Source: Scatosoma sp045632625 (GTDB taxonomy: Bacteria > Bacillota > Clostridia > Christensenellales > Borkfalkiaceae). From it: a DNA stretch of 18,982 bases. How positions within the stretch are numbered: the first letter of the stretch is position 1; each line of letters begins with the position of its first letter. Location of the stretch: positions 1-18,982 of the forward strand of contig JAZQWZ010000050.1 in the NCBI GenBank assembly GCA_045632625.1. Direction: 5' to 3'. A model generated the notes under the pieces. It did not search any database and had not been told where the DNA came from. It saw only the letters and a list, made by a program, of their open reading frames with translations. Below, in pieces: positions 1-4,971 of this stretch. Position numbers and translations under genes: made by a program.

Positions 1-1
1 G

Positions 2-643
2 TTGACGGGATTGCCCGTGAAGATTGCAAACGACGCGAACGTAGCTACGCTTGGCGAAGTGAAATTCGGCGGTGCGAAAAATATGGAAAACGTAATTATG
101 ATTACGCTGGGTACGGGCGTTGGCGGCGGGATCGTAGCCGACGGCAAGCTTATCGAAGGTAATAAATCCGTAGGGGCGGAGCTTGGCCACTCGGTTATCG
201 TGGCGGACGGCGAACGTTGCACTTGCGGCAGACGCGGTTGCTTGGAAGCGTATGCATCGGCTACGGCACTTATTCGTGATACGAAAGCGGCGATGGAGCT
301 GCATAAGGACAGCAAAATGTGGGAAGTTGGCAGCTTGGATGCGGTTACGGGCGAAACGTCGTTTACGTATAAAGACGTGGATAAATACGCCAAGGAAGTG
401 GTGGACAGCTACGTGAAATACTTGGCGATGGGGCTTACGAACTTTGCGAACATTTTCCGTCCCGAAGCGATTTTGTTGGGTGGCGGCGTGTGTGCGCAAG
501 GGGATAATTTGGTTAAGCCCTTGCAAGCGCTTTTGAATAGAGATATTTTCGCTGGCAGTATGGGGCCGCAAGTGCCTATTTTGACTGCACAACTTGGCAA
601 TAAAGCAGGGTTATTGGGCGCGGCTGCGCTTTTAATGGATTGA
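2..643 (+). CDS. ROK-family glucokinase, 3' part (5' end outside window)
   Basis: The reading frame enters from the left edge, so this is the C-terminal 213 residues of a sugar kinase that probably phosphorylates glucose to glucose-6-phosphate with ATP in the cytoplasm. The visible part starts just before the catalytic NDANVA motif (the Asp at fragment residue 11 is the presumed general base). A glycine-rich TLGTGVGGG segment follows at 36-44. The ROK signature, with its zinc-binding cysteines in CTCGRRGC, lies near residues 73-80, preceded by GHS. A second nucleotide-binding stretch, LLGGGVC, is near 157-163. The N-terminal ATP-binding DxGGT region (roughly the first 100 residues of the family) must lie upstream. 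The first TTG in the window is an internal codon, not the start. A hairpin terminator follows 17 bp after the stop. Other ROK substrates, such as fructose or N-acetyl sugars, are not excluded. Confidence 0.9.
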   Translation: MTGLPVKIANDANVATLGEVKFGGAKNMENVIMITLGTGVGGGIVADGKLIEGNKSVGAELGHSVIVADGERCTCGRRGCLEAYASATALIRDTKAAMELHKDSKMWEVGSLDAVTGETSFTYKDVDKYAKEVVDSYVKYLAMGLTNFANIFRPEAILLGGGVCAQGDNLVKPLQALLNRDIFAGSMGPQVPILTAQLGNKAGLLGAAALLMD

Positions 644-660
644 CGAAACGGTGAAAAACG

Positions 661-703
661 TGCCGCCGAGCGGGTAGTTCGGCGGCATAAATAAACTTTT
701 TTA
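661..703 (+). terminator. Intrinsic terminator of the glucokinase gene
   Basis: A perfect 9-bp GC-rich stem, TGCCGCCGA (661-669) paired with TCGGCGGCA (679-687), has a 9-base loop. It is followed after a short A-rich stretch by a T-run at about 698-703. The T-run is displaced by about 10 bases, so efficiency is uncertain, but the position right after the stop codon fits. Confidence 0.7.
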
Positions 704-742
704 AGAAATTGTCAGTTTTCAACGAAAACCGCCTAAAAACAG

Positions 743-771
743 TTGACAAAAGGCGAAAAACAATTTATACT
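743..771 (+). promoter_or_regulatory. Strong sigma-A-type promoter upstream of the tRNA region
   Basis: TTGACA at 743-748 and TATACT at 766-771 are separated by 17 bp, close to full consensus. Transcription should start near 778, about 32 bp before the tRNA-like half-copy at 810. No comparably good promoter is visible between here and the complete tRNA at 991, so this is the best candidate for driving it. Confidence 0.85.
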
Positions 772-809
772 ATATAAGCACTTTGATGAAAAGCGCATAT
801 ATTGCATAT

Positions 810-836
810 GTATCCATAGCTCAATTGGATAGAGCG
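810..836 (+). pseudogene. Truncated 5' half-copy of the tRNA-Arg gene
   Basis: Bases 810-836 match the first 27 bases of the complete tRNA-Arg (991-1017) with a single change (T at 811 against C at 992). The match covers the 5' acceptor strand, the D-arm and the following G, and ends exactly where the anticodon stem should begin. No T-arm (TTCGA loop) or 3' acceptor strand follows before the intact gene begins, so it cannot fold as a tRNA. It lies directly downstream of the strongest promoter in the region. Confidence 0.85.
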
Positions 837-853
837 ACGAGCTGTCCGTTAAG

Positions 854-875
854 AAAAGCATTAATAATGCTTTTT
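854..875 (+). terminator. A/T-rich hairpin with T-run inside the tRNA leader
   Basis: A perfect 9-bp inverted repeat AAAAGCATT (854-862) / AATGCTTTT (866-874) has a 3-base loop and one further T. The shape is that of an intrinsic terminator, but the stem contains only two G-C pairs, so it may terminate poorly. It sits between the promoter at 743 and the complete tRNA at 991. Confidence 0.4.
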
Positions 876-990
876 AGGAGCGAGATGAGTGAGCGCATGT
901 GGCGGCGCGAACGTTGACCGAGCACAATGCAAACCGCACATTGTGCGAGAACGGTCTACGGTAGACCGACGAAATAAAATTAAATAAAAT
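876..990 (+). other. Hairpin-rich non-coding spacer with tRNA anticodon-arm echoes
   Basis: No protein or RNA gene is recognisable here. Two strong inverted repeats are present: GCACAATG (922-929) / CATTGTGC (939-946), and CGGTCTAC (952-959) / GTAGACCG (961-968) with a single-base centre. The second is related to the downstream tRNA. CGGTCTACGG (952-961) is identical to tRNA bases 1019-1028, and GTAGACCGACG (961-971) is the exact reverse complement of tRNA bases 1016-1026. The segment ends in an A/T-rich stretch (971-990) directly before the tRNA. Confidence 0.6.
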
Positions 991-1067
<77 letters not shown>

Positions 1068-1068
1068 C

Positions 1069-1098
1069 AAAAAAGCACCCTTTCATGGGTGCTTTTTT
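1069..1098 (+). terminator. Strong intrinsic terminator of the tRNA gene
   Basis: A perfect 12-bp stem AAAAAAGCACCC (1069-1080) / GGGTGCTTTTTT (1087-1098) with loop TTTCAT sits one base after the tRNA CCA. The six-T run is part of the stem, and the matching A-run would let it act on the other strand too. Confidence 0.95.
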
Positions 1099-1213
1099 GG
1101 TGTGCAACAAGGAAAGACGAAGAACCCCTGGGTTCGCGCGAGCAACGAAGTTGCGAAGCTCTGCCGAGGAACCGCGTGCGGAAACGGCAGATACCCTTTG
1201 GTGTGCAAGGAAA
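1096..1213 (+). repeat. Structured element flanked by 12-bp direct repeats
   Basis: TTTGGTGTGCAA occurs at 1096-1107 and again at 1197-1208, and both copies lead into GGAAA. Between them are GCAAC/GTTGC (1142-1146/1150-1154) and a nested hairpin CTGCCG (1161-1166) / CGGCAG (1185-1190) enclosing CCGC/GCGG (1172-1175/1178-1181). The flanking word resembles the tRNA 3' end TTTGGTTGCA (1055-1064), and the right-hand copy also shares the preceding CCC. No coding sequence is evident. It could be an inserted palindromic repeat or a remnant of a duplicated tRNA end. Confidence 0.55.
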
Positions 1214-1292
1214 TAAATCCTTAGAATATTAACGATTGAGAATACGCAAAAACTGCTCAAAAAAATTTTTTCAAAAAATTTACAAAAAACGC

Positions 1293-1341
1293 TTGACAGC
1301 GTAACAATGTTATGCTATAATAACATCGTAACAATGTTACG
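1293..1341 (+). promoter_or_regulatory. Consensus promoter with two palindromic operators
   Basis: TTGACA (1293-1298) and TATAAT (1316-1321) with a 17-bp spacer form a perfect sigma-A promoter. CGTAACAATGTTATG (1300-1314) fills the spacer almost exactly, and CGTAACAATGTTACG (1327-1341) covers the expected transcription start. The second is a full palindrome around its central base; the first differs from it at one position. Their centres lie 27 bp apart. A third inverted repeat, TGTTAT/ATAACA (1308-1313/1320-1325), brackets the -10 box. A repressor bound to both 15-mers would block polymerase. The adjacent DNA-binding YhbD-type protein is the obvious candidate. Confidence 0.85.
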
Positions 1342-1367
1342 AAAACTAACAACGGGGGTAAGGAATT

Positions 1368-1751
1368 TTGGATAACGAACTCATTTCAAAGAAGGAACTT
1401 TTGGAAACGTACGAGATATCGTACGGAGCGCTGTACCGTTGGAAGCGTATGGGATTGATACCGGAAGAATGGTTTATCAAGAAAGCAACGGTAACGGGGC
1501 AGGAAACGTTTTTTCCTAGAAAGCTGATATGTAAGCGTATGGAGCTTATCAAAAAGCAAAAGGACGACGTTTCCTTAGACGAGCTTTCCAAACAGCTTTC
1601 TTCGCAATCGAAAAAAACGGCAACGATGGTGATTGATACGGTATTTGGGCAAAAAACGTTTTATTTAAGTGATATTAAAAGCGTTAGCATAGATAATGGC
1701 GACGGGGAAATTAAGGACGTAACCAAACAAATTACAGGAGGTAACAAATGA
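1368..1751 (+). CDS. DUF4004/YhbD-type MerR-like regulator
   Basis: This 127-residue protein begins at a TTG codon. The start is supported by GGGGG at 1354-1358 and by the N-terminus ELISKKELL, which resembles the start of Bacillus YhbD. Residues 8-60 look like a MerR-type winged helix-turn-helix (ISYGALYRWKRMGLIPEEWF at 17-36), followed by a GQETFFP turn (44-50). The C-terminal half lacks the long dimerisation coiled coil of classical MerR proteins. In Bacillus subtilis, yhbD precedes two bactofilin-like genes (yhbE, yhbF), and the same pairing is seen here: its stop overlaps the next start as ATGA. I infer that it is an autoregulatory DNA-binding protein acting on the palindromes in its own promoter. 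The regulatory role is inferred; the family assignment is from recalled resemblance. Confidence 0.8.
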   Translation: MDNELISKKELLETYEISYGALYRWKRMGLIPEEWFIKKATVTGQETFFPRKLICKRMELIKKQKDDVSLDELSKQLSSQSKKTATMVIDTVFGQKTFYLSDIKSVSIDNGDGEIKDVTKQITGGNK

Positions 1752-2443
1752 GTATGGATATGTGCATTTCAGGTGCGGGAAACATTCCGTCGGGAGATTA
1801 TGAAAAAGTGTCGGTGGCAGGGCGCGGTCGGCTTGGCGAAAGCGTGCGTTGTTTGTCTTTTTCTGTGAGCGGTTCCAGTAAAGGAGAAACTATCAAATGC
1901 GCGGAAAGCTTTAAGGTTTCGGGCGGTGCTAAATTTGCGGGCGATATCGAGGCGAAAAACGTGCGTGTTACCGGTTCGCTTTCTTGCGGCGGAGATTTGA
2001 TTGTTGAACAAGAAATGGCGTGTTTCGGCAGTGCCAGTTGTGAAAAGAACGTCAAATGTGAAAAATTGACCGTATCGGGCACTTTAAGTGTAGGCGGTGA
2101 CGTGGAGGCGGAAAGTGTGGAAACGTCGGGAACGTTCAACTGTACAGGGCTTTTGAATGCGGAAAAAATAAAAATTACAGCGGATAGGGCAATGCAAATC
2201 GGTAGCATCGGCGGTAGTAAAATCAGTATCGGCAGAAAGCGTTTTTCCTTGTTCCTTAAGCGCGGCGTTACCGTGGAAAATGCCATCGAAGGGGATGAAA
2301 TTACGTTGGAATACGTTACGTGCCCGTGCGTAACAGGTCGTATCGTCAATATAGGCAAGGGCTGTAAAATTGGCTACGTGCAATTTAGCGAAAAAATGGA
2401 AATGTCGCCTGACGCAAAGGTGCAAACGAGAGAAAAGATTTAA
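1748..2443 (+). CDS. Bactofilin-like polymer-forming protein (YhbE/YhbF type)
   Basis: This 231-residue protein is built of short beta-strand repeats of the kind VSG...F.GDIEAK.V.VTGSL..GGDL (about residues 38-140), the right-handed beta-helix pattern of bactofilins, which polymerise without nucleotide into cytoskeletal filaments. The C-terminal part (180-225), with IEGDEITLEYV and IGKGCKIGYV, matches the YhbE/YhbF branch. There is no signal peptide or transmembrane segment, so it should act in the cytoplasm, possibly at the membrane. In B. subtilis the homologues are linked to flagellar motility; nothing in this window confirms that role here. Eleven cysteines are present (for example 6, 35, 51, 80, 92, 192, 194, 206). 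It overlaps the upstream regulator by 4 bp and has a perfect AGGAGGT site (1736-1742), so the two genes are co-translated. Confidence 0.85.
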   Translation: MSMDMCISGAGNIPSGDYEKVSVAGRGRLGESVRCLSFSVSGSSKGETIKCAESFKVSGGAKFAGDIEAKNVRVTGSLSCGGDLIVEQEMACFGSASCEKNVKCEKLTVSGTLSVGGDVEAESVETSGTFNCTGLLNAEKIKITADRAMQIGSIGGSKISIGRKRFSLFLKRGVTVENAIEGDEITLEYVTCPCVTGRIVNIGKGCKIGYVQFSEKMEMSPDAKVQTREKI

Positions 2444-2488
2444 TTATATACGCGTGAAAACAATGCCGAAAAAAATTTCCAAAAGGTA

Positions 2489-2517
2489 TTGATTTTTGGG
2501 TAAAACTGTTATATAAT
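2489..2517 (+). promoter_or_regulatory. Sigma-A-type promoter for the HAD-kinase fusion gene
   Basis: TTGATT (2489-2494) and TATAAT (2512-2517) are 17 bp apart, giving a start near 2524. That leaves a leader of about 74 bases containing the terminator-like hairpin at 2540-2583. Confidence 0.8.
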
Positions 2518-2539
2518 AATAGAGTAAAAAAAATAAAAG

Positions 2540-2583
2540 CAACTTTTCGTATTTCTATATCAAATACGAAAAAGTTGTTTTTT
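2540..2583 (+). terminator. Terminator-like hairpin between promoter and gene
   Basis: CAACTTTTCGTATTT (2540-2554) pairs with AAATACGAAAAAGTTG (2562-2577) apart from one bulged A, with a 7-base loop and a T6 run (2578-2583). An A-rich run at 2526-2537 would give a T-run on the other strand, so it could be bidirectional. It could end bactofilin transcripts, but because it lies downstream of the 2489-2517 promoter it could also attenuate the gene at 2598. Confidence 0.75.
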
Positions 2584-2597
2584 GTCTATGAGGTTAA

Positions 2598-3725
2598 ATG
2601 ATGAAAAGAAAATATAGGTTGTCAACGGCGCTGGATATTGACGACGTATTGATGGAGTGTACTACGTACGCAATCAAGCTCGCCAACGAAAAGTATAAAT
2701 TTGATCCCCCTCTTTCTGTGTACGAAAGAAAACAATGGGGGAAACAGGGCGATCGTTCGGACGTGATTTTTGAATTTTTTAAAGATCCCGAATTTTACCG
2801 CACGCAACCGGTGATGGCGGGCGCGAAAGAGTTTGTCAAAAAGCTTTCTACCATGACGGAGCTCTTCATTTCTACGGCAATTCCCCCCGAATATATGGGC
2901 ATTCGCGCGCAAAGAATTATGGAAGAGTTTCCCGAAATTCCCGCCGACCATATTTATATGGGTGCGCGTAAGGATAAAATCGGCGTGGATATTTTGTTTG
3001 ACGATGGGGCGCATAACGTGCTCCGTTCTACGGCACAATACCCGATACTTTTGCGTTGGCCTTGGAACCAAGCGACGACGGGCGTACTTGCCGTAAACAC
3101 TTACGACGAATTTATTAAAATGGTGGAAGTAATTGCGGACAGTTACAGCGTGCGCGAACAGCCGGATATTTTGAAAGAGCCGAGCATCGTCGTGCTGGTT
3201 GGTCCGTCGGGCAGCGGTAAAACGAGAATTGCCTCGCAGGTTTTAAAACACACGCAGGATTTTGAAAAGCTTGTTAGCTATACGACCAACGATCCTACGG
3301 CTGTGGAACAAAACGATTGGTACAATTACGTTTCGCTCGATACCTTTATTCAAATGCGTGAAAGCGGGGAAATGTTTCAATCGACCATGTATGCAGGGCA
3401 CGGCTACGGCTCGTGTAAACCCGATATTCAGGAGATTTTGAAGCATGGTAAGCACGTGCTCACCGCGATGGATATTTGTGGTGCAATGTCGTTGAAAACA
3501 CATTTCAAAAACGTAATTACCATTTATATTAAGCGTGAAAAACGCGCGTTAATCGGTTCGTTGCTCAAAAGAAATTCATCTATTGAAGATAAGGTCAACC
3601 GTATTTTAGCTGTTGAATCGGAAGGACAAACGGCGCAAATTTGCGATTACATCGTAGAGTTCAATACCTACGACGAGGCGATTGAACAACTCTGCGAAAT
3701 ATTGCATATTGATAAAAAGGCATAA
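2598..3725 (+). CDS. Fusion of NT5C-type HAD phosphatase and guanylate-kinase-like domain
   Basis: Two domains are joined in 375 residues. Residues 1-185 look like a 5'(3')-deoxyribonucleotidase of the NT5C type: HAD motif I DIDDV (nucleophile D13, acid D15), motif II around S92/T93, a lysine in RKDK (125-127) and motif IV DDG (135-137). Residues 195-370 look like guanylate kinase: P-loop GPSGSGKTR (202-210), VSYTT (226-230), GHGYGS (267-272) and MDICGA (291-296). The two GMP-binding arginines of the usual TTRxPRxGE loop are replaced by N231 and T234, and the usual FLEW glutamate reads FQST, so GMP is probably not the substrate. It is cytoplasmic, with no signal peptide. GAGG at 2590-2593 precedes ATG 2598; ATG 2601 is an alternative start. 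It has its own promoter, a leader hairpin and a downstream terminator. The architecture is clear; the reaction is not. Confidence 0.8.
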   Translation: MMKRKYRLSTALDIDDVLMECTTYAIKLANEKYKFDPPLSVYERKQWGKQGDRSDVIFEFFKDPEFYRTQPVMAGAKEFVKKLSTMTELFISTAIPPEYMGIRAQRIMEEFPEIPADHIYMGARKDKIGVDILFDDGAHNVLRSTAQYPILLRWPWNQATTGVLAVNTYDEFIKMVEVIADSYSVREQPDILKEPSIVVLVGPSGSGKTRIASQVLKHTQDFEKLVSYTTNDPTAVEQNDWYNYVSLDTFIQMRESGEMFQSTMYAGHGYGSCKPDIQEILKHGKHVLTAMDICGAMSLKTHFKNVITIYIKREKRALIGSLLKRNSSIEDKVNRILAVESEGQTAQICDYIVEFNTYDEAIEQLCEILHIDKKA

Positions 3726-3746
3726 TATCTAATTACGGATAAAATA

Positions 3747-3772
3747 AACCCCCACGCTGTTGCGTGGGGGTT
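3747..3772. terminator. Bidirectional terminator between convergent genes
   Basis: A perfect 11-bp stem AACCCCCACGC (3747-3757) / GCGTGGGGGTT (3762-3772) has a TGTT loop. On the minus strand the stem is followed by TTATTTTAT, a good T-rich tail for rpsR. On the plus strand the tail, AGTTTA, is weaker. It lies between the stops of the fusion gene and rpsR. Confidence 0.85.
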
Positions 3773-3787
3773 AGTTTACAAATCAGC

Positions 3788-4036
3788 TTACTCGCCTTTG
3801 AAAGGGAGAAGAGCCGCGATTCTTGCACGCTTAATAGCGGTTGCAAGCAGTCTTTGGTGTGCAGCGCACGTACCGCTCATTCTGCGGGGAAGGATTTTAC
3901 CGCCTTCCGTGATAAATTTTTTCAAACGGTTTACGTCTTTGTAATCGATTTGATCAAGCTTTTCTTGGCAGAATGCGCAAACCTTTTTACGGGGCGCTTT
4001 TTTGAATACCTTTTTAACAGGTGCTTTTTCTTCCAT
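3788..4036 (-). CDS. rpsR: 30S ribosomal protein S18
   Basis: This 82-residue protein is of normal length for S18, which pairs with S6 on the platform of the small ribosomal subunit. The family core is clear: YKDVNRLKKFITEGGKILPRR (32-52) and the C-terminal GTCAAHQRLLATAIKRAR (55-72). Cysteines in CAFC (20 and 23) and GTC (57) suggest the zinc-binding form of S18. The N-terminus is lysine-rich. An AAGGAG site (4049-4044) precedes the ATG by 7 bases. It is the third gene of the rpsF-ssb-rpsR operon, 36 bp after ssb, and ends just before a strong terminator. Confidence 0.97.
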   Translation of the reverse strand: MEEKAPVKKVFKKAPRKKVCAFCQEKLDQIDYKDVNRLKKFITEGGKILPRRMSGTCAAHQRLLATAIKRARIAALLPFKGE

Positions 4037-4072
4037 GATTATTCTCCTTACGTTTTTTGTTATTCCCGTTTA

Positions 4073-4495
4073 TTAGAAGGGAATATCCGAGTCGTCGTCC
4101 ATTGCTTCGAGAACGGGTTTACGCTTTGCGGCGCCTGCTCTGGGGGCGGGTTCCATCTCATCAAAGGAATCGCCTGCAGCCTTCGGCGTTAAAAATTCAA
4201 CGTCTTGTACGATGATATCCACCGCAGTGCGTTTTACGCCTTGGTTGTCTTCGTAGTTTCTAAGCTGAACGCTACCCACAACGGCAATCTTGTTGCCTTT
4301 TTTGGTGTAACGTGCGATGGTTTCCGCCATTGCTCTCCAAGCGGTACAATTAAAAAAGTCCGTTTGTCTTTCGCCGTCTTGACCAGCATAATTTCTGTTT
4401 ACGGCAATAGCAAAGTGGCATACGGGAACCCCGGAAGCGGTTTCCGTAAGTTCTGGATCGCGCGTTAAGTTACCGATTAAAAATACTTTGTTCAT
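4073..4495 (-). CDS. ssb: Single-stranded DNA-binding protein
   Basis: This 140-residue protein has an N-terminal OB-fold (about 1-105) with the typical start MNKVFLIGNLTRDPEL, then FAIAVNR, TDFFNCTAW and GSVQLRNYED. A flexible linker follows (112-130), and the acidic tip DDDSDIPF recruits replication and repair partners. It binds single-stranded DNA as a tetramer during replication, recombination and repair. It lies between rpsF (13 bp upstream) and rpsR (36 bp downstream), the standard bacterial arrangement. The ribosome binding site is AGGGGAA at 4507-4501. Confidence 0.97.
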   Translation of the reverse strand: MNKVFLIGNLTRDPELTETASGVPVCHFAIAVNRNYAGQDGERQTDFFNCTAWRAMAETIARYTKKGNKIAVVGSVQLRNYEDNQGVKRTAVDIIVQDVEFLTPKAAGDSFDEMEPAPRAGAAKRKPVLEAMDDDSDIPF

Positions 4496-4508
4496 ACAGT
4501 TTCCCCTA

Positions 4509-4793
4509 TTAGTTGAGCTTCGTGATCAAACGTCTAACAACGTCTGCGTCAATGCCTGCAATACGTTTCAGCTCTTCAACTACTTTTCCGTCTGCTTCGA
4601 ACGTCATAAGAACGTAGTAAGCTTCGTTCTTAAAGTTGATGGGATAAGCGGTTTTCTTCGTACCCCACTTGTCCGAAGATGCTACGCTGCCGCCCATGTT
4701 CTTAACGATGTTTTCGAACTTGGCAACTTTTGCGTCTTTTGCTTCGTCAGACAGTTCGTTGTTGAGCAAATAAAGCATTTCGTATTTAGCCAT
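4509..4793 (-). CDS. rpsF: 30S ribosomal protein S6
   Basis: This is a 94-residue S6 protein: MAKYEMLYLLNNELSDEA at the start, GTKKTAYPINFKNEAYYVL in the middle (about 44-62), and a C-terminal helix ending RLITKLN. S6 binds 16S rRNA together with S18. I place the start at 4793. The frame is open 17 codons further upstream, but GGAGG (4808-4804) sits 10 bases before this ATG, S6 proteins begin with this sequence, and the upstream codons fall in the leader hairpin. It is the first gene of rpsF-ssb-rpsR, with a consensus promoter at 4850-4878 and a leader that may respond to S6:S18. Confidence 0.97.
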   Translation of the reverse strand: MAKYEMLYLLNNELSDEAKDAKVAKFENIVKNMGGSVASSDKWGTKKTAYPINFKNEAYYVLMTFEADGKVVEELKRIAGIDADVVRRLITKLN

Positions 4794-4810
4794 ATTATTT
4801 TTACCTCCTG

Positions 4811-4843
4811 GACTTATTCGGCGTGCTACGCGCACGCAAGGCA
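4811..4843 (-). promoter_or_regulatory. Possible S6:S18-binding leader RNA of the rpsF operon
   Basis: In the rpsF transcript a perfect 6-bp stem GCGUGC (4837-4832) / GCACGC (4826-4821) with a 5-base loop is followed at once by CCG (4821-4819) and an unpaired AAU. A short outer stem CUU/AAG (4840-4838/4815-4813) closes an internal loop. Known S6:S18 leaders in many bacteria show CCG beside such a stem, mimicking the S6:S18 site in 16S rRNA. The position and the CCG fit, but I could not align it to the family model. Confidence 0.5.
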
Positions 4844-4849
4844 CGTATT

Positions 4850-4878
4850 ATTATAGACTATTTTTTACAATTAGTCAA
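4850..4878 (-). promoter_or_regulatory. Promoter of the rpsF-ssb-rpsR operon
   Basis: On the minus strand TTGACT (4878-4873) and TATAAT (4855-4850) are separated by 17 bp. Transcription should start near 4843, giving a leader of about 50 bases with the hairpin described at 4811-4843. Confidence 0.9.
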
Positions 4879-4932
4879 TTATTTTTGCGCTATATTTGTA
4901 AGAATTATCGCTTGTTTCACCGAAAAATGCAT

Positions 4933-4963
4933 AAAAAAGGAAAGCACAGAGCTTTCCTTTTTT
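4933..4963 (-). terminator. Intrinsic terminator of the 794-residue protein gene
   Basis: A 13-bp perfect stem pairs AAAAAAGGAAAGC (4933-4945) with GCTTTCCTTTTTT (4951-4963) around a 5-base loop. On the minus strand it ends in T6, nine bases after the gene's stop codon. It is also symmetric enough to act on the plus strand. Confidence 0.9.
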
Positions 4964-4971
4964 GTTTGGTA

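Noticed and set aside
1798..2358. A long minus-strand frame (186 codons) opposite the bactofilin gene
   Set aside because: It is a shadow of the repetitive plus-strand gene. It has no Shine-Dalgarno sequence or promoter, and its composition is serine/proline-rich without pattern.
3764..4192. A plus-strand frame (142 codons) opposite rpsR and ssb
   Set aside because: It runs antisense to two certain genes and has no family resemblance.
4794..4844. An upstream start for rpsF adding 17 residues
   Set aside because: The extension would begin at the predicted transcription start and run through the leader hairpin and the ribosome binding site, and S6 proteins start at MAKYEM-like sequences.
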